Origin: Isochrysis galbana
Taxonomy: Eukaryota; Haptophyta; Isochrysidales; Isochrysidaceae
Direction: 5' to 3'
NCBI GenBank assembly: GCA_018136815.1
Contig: CM030933.1
Span: forward strand, 1,240,001-1,304,000
Length of the DNA stretch: 64,000 bases
Numbering within the stretch: the first letter of the stretch is position 1; the number at the start of each line of letters is the position of its first letter. The position numbers and the translations under genes were made by a program. The notes beneath the pieces are model-generated. The model did not search any database and was not told the origin of the DNA. It saw nothing but the letters and a program-made list of their open reading frames with translations. Shown here in pieces: positions 51,151 through 62,049 of this stretch.

Positions 51151-53487
51151 ATGCTCTTCGGAGTGATGCCACAGCGCTCGGCGCGCGATTCCGCCGCAAG
51201 CTGCGCGAAGGAGACGCTGGCGGCGGCCGAGGCAGTCATTGAAGCGGCGAGCCCCGCCGTGACATCGCTCACAAACGTCGCCGCCACCTCCGCGCCGACC
51301 CCGCTCACCGCTGCCGCTCTCTCACAAAAGCTGCCGAATGTGGAGATGCTGACGACTGATTTGGAGAGGATCCTCATAGGACGCGGGCTGAATGCGCTGG
51401 TCAACCCCGCGCTGCAGTGGTGCGACTCTCAAGGTTTTGACTCCATTGTAGAAGTGTGCGAGGCGGAGGAGGAGGGAGCCCTTGTAAAGGCCCTTGGTGT
51501 CAAGCCCGGTAAGGCCAAGTTGATCATTAAGGATCTGCGACGTCACGTTGCAAAGCAAGGCCTGGAATCACCAATCCGGCCGCCGTCCAGCTCAAACTCA
51601 GGGCGAACCTCATCACTGTCGGTCTCAAGCCGACGCTCACACCAGCACACTCGAAATTCTGCTGTATCGGACTCAGAACAGATGACATCTTCGCGAGAGA
51701 GTACACCCTGTGCATCTGTTGATGACTCCTTTTCACAACGGCGGCGGAAGGCCTCTCAAGAGGGCGCGCTGCGCCCACCACTCAGTGATTTGCCGCAGCA
51801 ACCTATGGGGCGTCTTAGCGCGATGCTCTCGCAGCTCTATCGGTCCGGGCGAGAGGCGGCAGAGGCAGGCCTGCTGCCTCGTCCACCGTTCCCTATGAGC
51901 ACGAAGTCAGATGAGGGCACCGCGGTTATGCAGAGTCAAATCTTTGGAGATGTCAGTGCAGGAGCGGGTGCGAACCATCTCGCATCTGGCTCCAGTAGCA
52001 GTGTTGTGGCAAAAATTACTCCGCAAAGGAGCAACGCCCTCGTTACTCCTGTGCACCATGGGAGAACCAGCGGCGCTCCCTCTCGTCGAGCTTCTTTCAC
52101 AACGGGTGTTCCCTCATGGGAAATGCGCACGCCTTTGTCTCGACCAAGTTCGGCGCCTCATCCAAGCTCGGCTCCAGGGTGCTTCACGGCGTCAGCCCCT
52201 GGCGTGTGGTGTGATGAGAGTAACAGCCCCTGCTCTCCGGAGTCCGTCGCATCCGAGCCACCGTCGACGAAGATTAGGCCACGCTTGGGAATTGTGTCTC
52301 GACTACCTCTTGTGACGAGATCCGCATCAGCCAAATGCAAGGGTTCACCAGGCAGCCCCCAACGTAACCTGTCAAATCCGGGTGTGAGAAGTCTAGACCT
52401 GGCCCAATGCGGCGATGAGATCGAGCCAGACGGTAAGAACCTGACGGATGAGTCGGCGAATCTCAGCCAACGGTCGATTGAAGAAGAGGATGAGGATTGG
52501 GAGACGGGCACGCCACAGGAGACGACGCCAAATGCGATGACAAATGTGGCTCAAGGCTCCGAGCTAGTTGCATCCAGCTCACTGATCACTTGCGGCCACA
52601 GACTAGCCAGCTTCAAGAGCGACGCGCCGAGGGATGACAAGATACAGCGTGGCGGCGAGCTTATTTCACTCGCATCAGCAAAGCTGTTGCCACCCGAGCC
52701 ACAATCTATAGCGACATCACCATTGGCTGCAGAGCCCAATACTCACGCTCCAACGCCCAAGGAACATTTGGCCACCCTCAATGAAGACTCAAGCTCGACG
52801 AGCTGCAAACCATGTGCTATGAGCGCGTTGTGCCAAATCCCTGGATCTGATGCATTGATGAGCCAAGAGATGACGAAAGGGGCGGGTGATTACCAAGCCG
52901 CCAAGGTGACGACCCCGTCGCTGGTGGACAGTTGGCAGGAGCTTGGCATGAGCGAGCGTTGTCGAGTGAGCCCATGCGAACAGCTTGGAGACTGCAGTCG
53001 CGTGTCAATCATCAAAACCTGTTTAGGTGACGCGCCCGACATCGTAGACTCTCGGAAGCTCAGCGACATTTTGCTCTCTTCGACATGCGTTTGCGGCCCA
53101 TCGAATGTTGGCGAGGCTCTAAGGCTTTCCTCCGTGGGCCAAGCCGAGGCTCGCATCGGGGAAGACGGCGTGGTCCGATATCACTTGACGCTCAGACGTC
53201 ATCACACAGAACAAAGGGTGCTAATGCGCTATCGTGAATGGAGGGCGCTTCGCGAGCGGCTTGAGCGAGCGATGCCTGCTGTTTGCGATCTATCGCAGCA
53301 GTTTCCACCGCGTCGTGTCCATCTGTTTGCTCTTTGTGCATCGGCACCAGGTGGCAAGCATGATCCACTGCTGCTCAATGAACGCACAAAGAGCCTTGCT
53401 CTGTGGCTGCATGGAGTCGTCAGACTCTTGCCACATAGCTCGGACTGTATTCTGGCTGATATTCCCGCATCGAAGACGAGCTTGTGA
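51151..53487 (+). CDS. PX-domain protein with N-terminal SAM-like helical domain, 778 aa
   Basis: A single long exon. Residues about 65-130 form a compact helical unit (LERILIGRGLNALVNPALQW, IVEVCEAEEEGALVKALGVK, GKAKLIIKDLRRHV) resembling a SAM domain. Residues 135-660 are Ser/Pro/Thr-rich and probably disordered, with phosphorylation-like SP sites. The last 110 residues look like a PX domain: YHLTLRRHHTEQRVLMRYRE, WRALRERLERAMPAVCDLSQ, FPPRRVHLFAL and LLNERTKSLALWLHGVVRLL. This covers the RYxxW, proline-rich loop and final helix, though the canonical basic residue after the R-Y-x-x-(F/W) motif is less clear. PX domains bind phosphoinositides on endosomes. The ATG at 51151 is chosen; MPQRSARDSAASCAK six codons on is an alternative. 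Confidence 0.6.
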   Translation: MLFGVMPQRSARDSAASCAKETLAAAEAVIEAASPAVTSLTNVAATSAPTPLTAAALSQKLPNVEMLTTDLERILIGRGLNALVNPALQWCDSQGFDSIVEVCEAEEEGALVKALGVKPGKAKLIIKDLRRHVAKQGLESPIRPPSSSNSGRTSSLSVSSRRSHQHTRNSAVSDSEQMTSSRESTPCASVDDSFSQRRRKASQEGALRPPLSDLPQQPMGRLSAMLSQLYRSGREAAEAGLLPRPPFPMSTKSDEGTAVMQSQIFGDVSAGAGANHLASGSSSSVVAKITPQRSNALVTPVHHGRTSGAPSRRASFTTGVPSWEMRTPLSRPSSAPHPSSAPGCFTASAPGVWCDESNSPCSPESVASEPPSTKIRPRLGIVSRLPLVTRSASAKCKGSPGSPQRNLSNPGVRSLDLAQCGDEIEPDGKNLTDESANLSQRSIEEEDEDWETGTPQETTPNAMTNVAQGSELVASSSLITCGHRLASFKSDAPRDDKIQRGGELISLASAKLLPPEPQSIATSPLAAEPNTHAPTPKEHLATLNEDSSSTSCKPCAMSALCQIPGSDALMSQEMTKGAGDYQAAKVTTPSLVDSWQELGMSERCRVSPCEQLGDCSRVSIIKTCLGDAPDIVDSRKLSDILLSSTCVCGPSNVGEALRLSSVGQAEARIGEDGVVRYHLTLRRHHTEQRVLMRYREWRALRERLERAMPAVCDLSQQFPPRRVHLFALCASAPGGKHDPLLLNERTKSLALWLHGVVRLLPHSSDCILADIPASKTSL

Positions 53488-54621
53488 CGTTAAAAGTGCT
53501 CCGGGCTTGATGCTGACGGGCGCAATGTTGATGACGCGTAAGTTCACCCGCCATCAGTCAAAGAATTTTGTGCTTAGCGGCCATTCACACCGGCCTGTAA
53601 GTGCTTCAAAGGGTGCTGCATACCTTCACTTCTCGAGAGATGTGTCCGGGGTGAGCTTTCTCTTGTTCGGAAGAGTAGAGAGCATTTGATCGCCGATGAT
53701 GCACCTTGGCGTATGTGCAATTGGCGGTCTTGAATGGCTGACGGCATCTTTCATTCCCATTTAAAAATCGGTGCCACTGGTCGTGCGCCACTTGACCGCA
53801 GTGGCAGCAACAATAATTGTCCAAGTCCACACACAAGAGACGACTGCCTTACGGCCCGCATCTTAGCGTGTCACTTGTTGTGGAGTAGTAAGGATGACCG
53901 CAATCACACTTCGCATGTTGTTCATTCAGCTAATTCCATGTCACTCGCGTTTGCCTCCGGAGCCGGAGCTTCATAATGGCCATTAACAATACATGCAGAG
54001 CCATTCGGATTTGGTCTTTCAGTTGTACCGTGAGTTTGGTGCTGCCACGTGGCAATCGGCACGTTCGTGTGGCCAACGTCCCATCCGTGTGGCATGAGAA
54101 GCATGATGCGTGTATGTAGATGATCTGAGGCGTGTATGTGTGGCCCCAGCATACATTTTTTGACAAAATCGTCGATTGTTAGGACTCCCGGAGGCCGGAA
54201 GATCGGAAGATTGACACTACCCAGGTCGTGTTCGCGTCGAATATGGGACAGACTCGGGGTGTGAAAAAAAAACATCTAAAGATTCAGGTCTACTACATCT
54301 AATATTTTCCGACTTCTATCGCCTTCCGTCCGACGCCGCCCCTCTTCCCTTCACTCCTCCTCTTCTCCTTCTCCCCTTCGTTCCTTTGTCTTCGGTTTCC
54401 GGGGTGTGACCCAGGTGCACTACCTTGCTTGGGCCCGGTTCCGATGGAGGGTTCCAAGGGGGCCTTGTGTGTTGCTCGTGTTGCTGGTCCCCGTAGCGGT
54501 GTTGATTTCGTTTGCGTCTGTGGTAGTTTCTTGCTCGGTTTATTTCAAGCCTCTCGGTTTGTGGGCGACAGGGTTTTCTCCGGGGTTCCGTGTCGGGTGT
54601 TCGAACGCTGCTATAAATACG
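53488..54621. other. Spacer downstream of the PX gene
   Basis: No supported gene. The left part is probably the 3' untranslated region. A T/C-rich stretch lies at 54300-54400, and R5 begins at 54622. Confidence 0.45.
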
Positions 54622-54902
54622 TGTGTGTCGAACATGCGATGACTACAGGCTCATAGGCAGAGGGCCGTTCGATTGAGCCGGCAGCTGACGCGGTCGTGGA
54701 AGGTTCGTTGATTGTTGCTTGCGGGAAGATGTTTGACAGATCATAGTAAGAGTCGGGTCTGAGAGTGCCTGCCATCGGGCGCTACGAGCGATGAGGTAGA
54801 CTGTAGACTGAAGGTCGGAGGGTCGTGACGCGTGGCGTCGGAGAGTAGAGACGAGGCTAGCTAGCGAGCTAGTAGAAGAGAGAGAATGAGATTAATTTCT
54901 TA
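54622..54902 (+). repeat. Dispersed repeat R5 (second copy)
   Basis: This is a direct copy of 28667-28940 starting at TGTCGAACATGCGATGACTA and ending near GAGAGAATGAGATTAATTTC. It is directly followed by an R3/R4 copy. Confidence 0.75.
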
Positions 54903-55080
54903 ATAGTCTCACCGCACACGCGGCCGTGGACCGCCTCTCTCTACTTTCTACTCACGCAGCAAAACTTTGTATACCTCCACTCTCCCGGCCCTTTCCCCCC
55001 CGCCATCAGACGACTCCCCCCGTGCACTACTAGGGGGATAGGGGAAAAGGGCTTAGATATGGTCGGTGGCCCGCGCCCCC
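54903..55080 (+). repeat. Dispersed repeat R3/R4, plus orientation
   Basis: This runs from AATAGTCTCACCGCACACGC to CTAGGGGGATAGGGGAAAAG and TTAGATATGGTCGGTGGCC. It is the best match to 31545-31745 (inverted). Confidence 0.75.
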
Positions 55081-55084
55081 CCCC

Positions 55085-55268
55085 GGTGATCCGTTCCCCC
55101 CATCCTCCTATGCCTACCGGGCTGGCGGCGTCCTCAGTCCCGAGACTTCTCAACTGGGGAAGGGGAGGAGGTGGAAGAAAGGGATGGAAGGGCGATGTAC
55201 GATACGCGGAGAAAGGTGCCGTCTAGCATAGGTGTGTAGCCCTGAATCTTCAGATCTTTTTTTTTTCA
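55085..55268 (+). repeat. Dispersed element tail, family R2 (short copy)
   Basis: This ends with TAGGTGTGTAGCCCTGAATC, TTCAGATC and a T run. TCCCGAGACTTCTC occurs at about 55138 and again right after the T run at about 55269, which could be a duplicated target site flanking the insertion. Confidence 0.55.
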
Positions 55269-55269
55269 G

Positions 55270-55745
55270 TCCCGAGACTTCTCCTGTAAACAGGTGCAAG
55301 ACTTACATATTTTCCGGTGGTCGGAGCCCTCGCTCCGCCCACCCCCTTCTCCGCGCGCTCTCTCCCCTCTCCTGCAGGCACGCGCGATGGCGCGCCTGCG
55401 ACAGGCCTGCAGCTGCCTCTGGCGACCCCTGGAGGCTCTTGGAGGCCAGCTCAGGGGGCAGAGGAGGCTGGGGCTGGGCCCTGGTCTCCCCTGCCTCTCC
55501 CTCGCTGGCGCTCCTGGGCCTCAGGGGCCCCCACTCTGCACCTGTCTGCCTGTCTACCAGGGGGGGAGGGGGGGTTGGAGCGATGGGCTGGCCACGACAG
55601 GCCAGAACGCGCGAGGCAGGCGAGCCTGCCACTGAGAGAGTGGGTCAGCAGGGCAGTGGGCTCCTGGCAAGCCATCAGGCGTGCCAGGAGCATGGGTGGT
55701 TCCTCCCCCACGGCGGCATCTACTTTTATAAGTAGGAGGCCAATG
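55270..55745 (-). repeat. GC-rich dispersed repeat R7, inverted
   Basis: This is the reverse complement of 31010-31500. Landmarks are TCTCCTGTAAACAGGTGCAA, GATGGCGCGCCTGCGACAGG, CTGCCTCTCCCTCGCTGGCG, CCTGTCTGCCTGTCTACCAG and GAGCATGGGTGGTTCCTCCC. Confidence 0.75.
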
Positions 55746-55769
55746 GCCAATGGGGGCCTCGCGCCCCCC

Positions 55770-56225
55770 TCTCTCCATCGCAGACACCCCTTGGGTGGGC
55801 CTGCACAACCAACCTCAGCCCCTGCCTGCTGGCAGGGGCTGAGCTGACACCACTCTGGCCCAGACCTTCGCCGAGCGCGCGCCGCGCGCCGCACGCACTC
55901 GCCTGCACTGGCCCTCGCTCGTACTAACCCCCCCCTCACCACTGAGCCACAGACCACCGAGGCCGCCAAGAGGGCACCCAGGGCCAGCGAGGCGAGCGAG
56001 GGAGAGGCAGGAGAGGCCAGGGGCACTGCCCCAGCCTCCATTCCCCCCTGAGCTGTCCTGGCTGGCCCTCTGGGGGGCCCCGAGGGGCCCCCCAGAAGGG
56101 GGCCATGGCGCGCGCCATGCAGCACACGCCCGTAGGAGAACGAAGAGAACGACGGGAAAAGAACGACAAAAAAAACGACACGATCCGGCTCGAGAATAGG
56201 TAAGACAAACGCCCGTCTACAGGTG
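55770..56225 (+). repeat. GC-rich dispersed repeat R7, diverged plus copy
   Basis: This faces the previous copy, so 55270-56225 is an imperfect inverted pair. It ends with ATAGGTAAGACAAACGCCCG and CTACAGGTGTCG, corresponding to ATAGGTAAGTCCCGCACCTG and TTACAGG of the 31-kb copy. Confidence 0.65.
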
Positions 56226-56424
56226 TCGTTCCGTCAATTGAGGGACATGAGTCGAATTGAGCGATCGAATGTCCACAGTTGTATACAGAGCGTTATTCTA
56301 AAATTAAATGTACACTAGCGTAACAACTTATTTTCCCTGCTTTCCCGCGGCGCGTGTCCCCCCCCCCCCCGGGGGGCGCCGTGTCGGCGCTTTTCGATAT
56401 TTGCCCATGGCACCTGTGATTACT

Positions 56425-57440
56425 TGTAATTATCCCTCCACACTCAAACAGCCCCCCACGCCAAGATCCTGTTCTGGTCTCGCAGGCAAGGGGGCCTAAT
56501 GGGAGGGAGAGGAGCAACTCCTCAAAGAGGAGTTTTGGGGAAGGAGATGTTTGAGTGGGGGCGCTATACCCTTGCGCTAGGCATGGGCAGCGACGCCGCC
56601 TCAAGACATGTCCTCCCTCTGGTCTTGAGTCGAAATTTTTGGTGTTTGAAACCGAGGGCGAGGGGGTTTGTGCTTCTTGGGTTGGTTGTAGTGGGATGAG
56701 GGAGTGGGAGATGGAGTGAAGTGTTGAAAGAGGGCCCAAGGCAGGGCACTGAGTTGTAGGTACAGGTACTTGTGGCCCACAAGCGTGGCGTGAAAACGTG
56801 AAAACGGGAAGGGTCAACATGTTTCTTGAATTGAAATTTTTGGTGCTTTGAACAGAGGACGGGGGGGGTCGTGCTGTTTGGGTTGGTTGAAGTGTGAAGG
56901 GGGATTGGGAGAGGGAGTCTAGTGTTGAAAGAGGGCCCAAGGCAGGGCACTGAGACTGAGTGATTGGTACTAGTGGCCCACAAGAGTGGGGTGAAGACGA
57001 GAATTGTGTCAACAAGTTGGAAAACAGAGGCATGGGGTGCTCTCCGTATGGGGTTGTGGGGTTGATGGTTGTGAAGTGCCCTCCCATGTTGGGTGCACTG
57101 ATGGTAGAGGTTTCCACCATGGGGAGGGCAGCTGAGCTACCCTCCCACATGAGGTGCTCTTGGGGTGGGAAGGTTTCCCACTGTAGGAGGGGGCCTCAAA
57201 GACCTCCTGGCCATGATGCGCAGAGCCATGGTGGCAACCTGTTCGGTGCCAGTGCTCGCTACCCCGCGCGCTTTCGCGGGTGTGGTTTGGATGGGCTGGA
57301 TGGGCTCTGAGAGGGCTTTCTGACGAGCCGCCTCGGGCGGCGTGGGGCGTCCCAGGTGGGGCGCGGTGGCGAGGGTCGCCTGGGGCTCGGGAGCGGTCGC
57401 GGCACGCTCCATACATACTTCAAACTATAACAATAGTTAG
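56425..57440 (-). repeat. 1-kb dispersed repeat R6 (second copy)
   Basis: This is nearly identical in sequence and direction to 33890-34905, including the internal duplication and the MERAATAPEPQATLATAPHL frame start on the minus strand. Small differences include an extra GTACAG triplet pair near 56760 and a short added GGTTGTGG near 57054. Confidence 0.8.
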
Positions 57441-57579
57441 GGGAAGACAACCCACTAACGACGCGACACCCACGCCATAACAAAAGAGAAACGGGCCACC
57501 CATAGGCACAGGAGAAAGACAGGAACAGACCACTAGGTCACTAGGGGCCGGTGCACCCCGCCCAACCCAGCCCCCCCCC

Positions 57580-57712
57580 GCAACCTGGGCCCCTAAGTAG
57601 AGCACGAGGGGAATTGCCGCAAGGCGGGTAGTGATGAAGAGGATAGGAAATGGGCGTGGCTACAGTAGTTAACCCCAAGACACGCGCGAGGCGAGAATAT
57701 TAAAAGGTTATA
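57580..57712 (+). repeat. Dispersed repeat R3/R4, plus orientation
   Basis: This runs from CAACCTGGGCCCCTAAGTAG to GCGAGAATATTAAAAGGTTA and is followed by a TATATATAAATACG AT-rich stretch. Confidence 0.75.
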
Positions 57713-57953
57713 TATATAAATACGTATACACAATCGATAAATAAATATACTACTAATATCAAAGTGCGAGGGAACCGCTCCCAGCTTGAGACCGTCAACG
57801 ACAACGCATCAACAGCCCCGCAAGCCGCAAGTGTACCACTAAGAATAGGCATGCGGCTAAGGGCAAAGCATCATCGCCGACAATCGGTCATGGAGTCCAT
57901 TCCTCGGGGCTCGATACGGATGTAAGTTCTAAAAAAATGCGGCGTCACAAAAT

Positions 57954-60421
57954 TCAGTTCTCGGGCTCATCGTGCGGCATTAGCTCTTCTCTTCGATCGT
58001 ACTGGTAGAAGGCATGCACATCGGTTAGCATCCCAACGATGGTATCGCCAACCTTGCAATTGATGAGATCGGCGAGGGTTATGTACAACGGGTTCTGCGG
58101 ATGTAACACGTGAAGCGGATGGCACAAGTAGTGAGGCTCATCGTATGAAGCGGTCGCCATGTTACGGTAGGGTGACATCACACTCGGCGCTGCCGAACTC
58201 ATCGTACGTGCGACCGGTATCCCACCAAGTACACGGGTGGCGCACTGCCTTTTACCTGTGGTTTGACCATGTCAAAGATCTCGTCTTGAACATCTGCGAC
58301 CGTGCAATGAGGATCCTCACCCATCTCATCAAATTTGTCGAGGACGGCGCGAAAAAAGTACGAGACGTCGAAACCGGAGAGACGGCCCACGCGCCTCATA
58401 TCGAGAAGTTTGAAAAAGTAGTTTAGGGCCTCAGGAGTAGCTGAACGATGAAGAGAGAGGAGTAAGTGGCGGAATTGACCAAAGCGGCATAATAGAGCAG
58501 ATTGAGCCGGCACGACTGCTTGGGCGGAAGCTCCCGAGGGGAAGCGCCAAACAGGGCCAGTATCGCGTTGCGCTCATCAACAAGGGAGATAACTTCTTTC
58601 CTTCGTGTCGCCTTTTGGTCTCTGCACCGCCATGCAACAAGGTCCTTGTACCTCCATGCAACAAACAGCAAATAGTGGTTGAACTCACCTTTGTATGTAT
58701 GCGCGAGCACAAAGTCCAGATAGGACTTGTAGTCAAGTTCATTCTGTTGCGAACCATCTTCTGCCTTGGTCCGATATGAATGGCATTCCTGGACATGATG
58801 GCGCATGAGACAACGATGTTGATATTGGCATGTACGCCTCGATCGTTCAGTAGGGTGAGAAATTGGGCCAGCGTTTGAATATCATGGGCACACCTGGAAG
58901 ACACGCTGCACAAAGGCGTAGGTAAGACCTCCACCAGGCATCGCGCCCCCACGGAAGTGCATCAACTCCTGTGATGAGAGCATCCCGTTTTGATCCTGAT
59001 CCAGTTCTAGGTAATCTGAATAGAGCATCTCCGCATAGTCTTGCGAGAACCTGTCGACAGCCATTCCACACGTCGGTGTGAGTCATTCAGCATCTCTGCC
59101 ACGAGGTGTAGGCGCTGGAACAGCATACAGGCTGCCCGCCAGCTTCTCGGCGGCGCGCCATTGCGTGGCCTTCTCGGATTGATCATCGGTATCGCCTTAC
59201 CAATTGTATGCTAATTCGTCGGGTGTGATGTCATTTCTTCGCAGCTCGAGCAGCTCGTGCATAATGGGAGAGCTGAGGAGTTTATGCAGGGAGATGCGAC
59301 CACGCCGCTTTGGGTCGAGGAAGAAGAAGAATTTGCGAACCGCCGTCACCTGATGGGTTCCGGAAGGATGTTGCTTCAACGTATGTTTATGGAGGGCAGT
59401 GATGGCAGCATGTGGGACCGTACTTTGTAGAAAGGTGCGAACTCGTCCCTGAGTTCCTGCAACGCTGGGAGCTGTGGGATGAGATCGGAGACCCACTGCT
59501 CGAGCTCTCTCTCAGAGAGCGTCCCATCCGCCGACGTGTCATACATGCTGAGTTCAGCGCGCGTTCGAAGTAGCGCATTCTTACATCTCAACCATTGGAA
59601 GAAGTGCAGCACTGAAATCCGTCCCCATTGGTCGAGCGGTAGTCGCAAAAAGTGGGAGGCACAGAAGAACATCTCACTGGCGCGAGGTGGCATGGCCTCG
59701 GCGACTTGGCAGAAGCCGTCATAGTTGATTCGCTCATCCGTTGGTGAGGCAGGCGGCGAGGCGTGTGCGCGCAGGAGCCTCCAGCATTCGTCGAGCTCAG
59801 ATGGCTCGAGCACAAGGGACATCATATGCTCCTGCAGGCGGTGCCGCACAAGTCGGTCCATCTCCGCCTCCATGAGCGCCCCTGGTCGTTTTGATTCATC
59901 GATCGGCACGGGGAGGGAAACGCCTGCACTACTCGAGTGGCTGGCAGCGGCGCGTGTGGACGACGTCTTCTTGACGTAAAACCGAGGGATCTGCGCGAAG
60001 GATGGGTGCTTCAGCACCTCGCGATCTTTCTTCTTCCTCCAAATGCGCACGAGCTCTTCCTGCACCTCGCGCTCTGCGAAAGATGAGGCGTGAGAGGAGT
60101 GGATCAGAGGTAGTGGCAGGGCGGGATTCCAAAGACAGCAAGAAAGTGTTCTAGAGACGGAGGATAGGAGAGAGGAGAAGAGGGAATGCGAGAAAGGAGA
60201 AGAGGGAAGGCGAGAGAGGAGAAGAGGGAAGGCGAGAGAGGAGAAGAGGGAAGGCCGAAGAGAGACTGCACCCGTGGATGTGCTGGTCTTGGCTGGGAGC
60301 TGGGGTGCCATGGTGATTCGCCCGTGTCACGTGCGCACGTGCCTGAATCCCGATCCGTCAACTGCTCGTGTTTGGCCACGTATTGCCTCAGCTTGACGAG
60401 GGCGTCTGCGGGCAGCCCCAT
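57954..60421 (-). CDS. PP2A regulatory subunit B'' (PPP2R3C/TON2-FASS type), seven exons
   Basis: Exons: 60421-60331, 60073-59424, 59350-59201, 59050-58894, 58788-58689, 58440-58255 and 58094-57954, all GT-AG with matching phases. Diagnostic stretches are LRQYVAKHEQ (N-terminus), AQIPRFYVKK (the I-P-x-F-Y-x-K-K motif), DERINYDGFCQVAEAMPPRA, VTAVRKFFFFLDPKRRGRIS, LDYKSYLDFVLAHTYK, ALNYFFKLLDMRRVGRLSGF, DVQDEIFDMVKP and NPLYITLADLINCKVGDTIV. Two canonical EF-hand loops are present: DTSADGTLSERE and DQDQNGMLSSQE. The family targets the PP2A catalytic core; TON2/FASS members organise microtubules at division in plants and algae. Order and length match TON2/PPP2R3C better than the longer animal PR72 type. 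The first exon's donor (CAC/GTGACA) is inferred from phase. Confidence 0.88.
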
Positions 60422-60974
60422 CGAGAGGTGTTCTTCCGCGGCGGAACCGCGACGGCTCCACTCTTCTCCCCTCCTCTCTCCCCTCCACACTCTCTCGGGT
60501 CTCCTTCTCTCTTCCCTCTCTCTCTCCCTCTATATTATCTCTCTTTTCGGCTGCTGTTCCTCTCTCTCTCTCATCGTCCAATCTCTCAAACTCTTCTTTC
60601 TCGTACCAAATCGATTCAAGTACTCCTATCTCTTCGTTCTTCCTTTGGGGAGAGGCGAGGTCTCTCGTACACCCAACCGGTCGCTCTGGTCAAGCAGCTC
60701 CTTCTCTCTCTCCCCCCCGTCCCTTCTCCTCTTCCTTCTCCTCCTCCTCTCTCTTCTCTGCTTTGTAGGCCGTCACGGCCACTGCGAGTGAGCCCTCGAT
60801 GCGGTCCTCTCTCTCTCTCCCGCGCCCCCCCCCCCCCTCCGCGCCCCCCTCTCGCGGCAGGTAGAGAGAGAGCGCCGGCGGGAGACGGCCGGCCTTATCA
60901 TAGAGTATACTACTAGTTCACAGGAAAGTACTCTAAGCCTAGGCCCGGATCTTGCTTGCTCTTGCTCCACGAGC
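60422..60974. promoter_or_regulatory. CT-rich upstream region of the PP2A subunit gene
   Basis: The plus strand is strongly CT-rich from 60460 to about 60850, with TCTCTCTCCCTC repeats and C runs, the same pattern seen upstream of most genes here. No further gene was identified. Confidence 0.5.
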
Positions 60975-61080
60975 CTAGATGGGGAAAACAGTGGAGGGGG
61001 CTCCAAAAACAGTAAAAACAGTCTGTTTTTGGCCTTTGTACAAAAACAGTGAAAAACAGTCCGAAAAACAGTAGAGGCTA
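60975..61080 (+). repeat. ACAGT-rich repeat R9 (second copy)
   Basis: GGGGAAAACAGTGGAGGGGG, CCAAAAACAGTAAAAACAGT, CTGTTTTTGGCCTTTG and ACAAAAACAGTGAAAAACAG follow the same order as the copy at 37565-37690. Confidence 0.75.
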
Positions 61081-61084
61081 TCGC

Positions 61085-61396
61085 TTCGCAGGCAGCAGCT
61101 CTTCGCAGCCAGCACGCGTACGCGCCGATGGCGCCTGGAGCCTCCCCAGGGCATGCAGCGGCCACCAAGGGGCCCCCAGGTGGGTACTCGAAGTCGGCGC
61201 GCGACGTACAGGCAAAGAGGAGCGGCTCGGCATCCTCGAAGACGTCCGCAAGGCGGTGGAGCATTGCCGTGCGACGGGCGAGAGCGCTCGTCTCGCGGTC
61301 GCGGTTCGCTCGGGCAAGTTCCCCAAGGCCACCGAAGGGAAGATACGCCAGGCGCTCTCCACAAAGATGTCTCATCAGTACGGTTATAAGTTATAA
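61085..61396 (+). CDS. Short helical, HTH-like coding fragment
   Basis: Within a plus frame ending at 61396, the segment GKEERLGILEDVRKAVEHCR, ATGESARLAVAVRSGKFPKA and EGKIRQALSTKM has the length and helix pattern of a small helix-turn-helix domain, as found at the N-terminus of some DNA transposases. There is no ATG within the conserved part, so it is an exon or a remnant. It directly follows the R9 repeat. An overlapping minus-strand frame (FGGLGELARANRDRETSALA) is an alternative reading. Confidence 0.3.
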   Translation, partial: FAGSSSSQPARVRADGAWSLPRACSGHQGAPRWVLEVGARRTGKEERLGILEDVRKAVEHCRATGESARLAVAVRSGKFPKATEGKIRQALSTKMSHQYGYKL

Positions 61397-61399
61397 GCT

Positions 61400-62049
61400 T
61401 ACGGTGTCAGTAACAGCTCTGTTTTGCCAAATCACTGATATCAGTTATCAGCTCTGAGGTGGGAAAACAAAACTCACTCTAACTCTAGACTCTAGAGGCT
61501 CTTTTTACTTTCTCTTTTTTTACTTTTTATGAAGTCTGTATATGTGCCGTCGCGACGCGGGGTGCGTCGCCGCTGCCAGGGGGGTGCCGCTCTGTCGCAT
61601 CCGCGATCGACTTCCGACCTTATGCGTCTTCGTGCTCAATTGTTCTGGTTTGCCGCGGAGTTTTACTCGTAATTTGTAGAACTCTTCACTCGTAATTCGC
61701 CCTTCGCTCCTTGCCGTCGCGCCCCTTTGTGGCCTGTCTCGCTCCTGTTTCGCTCCTTTGCGCCTTGGGCCTTGCTCTCTCTTTGGCCTTTGGTCCCTCC
61801 TTGCTGTCGTTCCCCCGCGCCTGCTCTCGCTCTCGTTGTAGGTGTTCGTCGCTGCGGACTTGTTCCCCCGCGCGAAGTCTACCCTCTCGCCCCTTTCGGT
61901 TTACGCACTACGCACGTAGATTCCCTCCTTACTTTATTCTACCTAGTCGTTCGCGGTAATAACCGCCGTTCGCCGTCGGCTCTTCCGTCGCATCGTCGCT
62001 AGGGACCTGGTGAGGCCGCCGCTATCTGCTTCGTTAATTCCTCTATCCC
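61400..62049. other. Spacer
   Basis: No gene supported. Around 61380-61455 short inverted words (GTTATAAGTTATAAGC; GATATCAGTTATCAGC) recall the AGTGAT/TAGAGCTATCA words near 43260-43320. The remainder is CT-rich. Confidence 0.4.
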
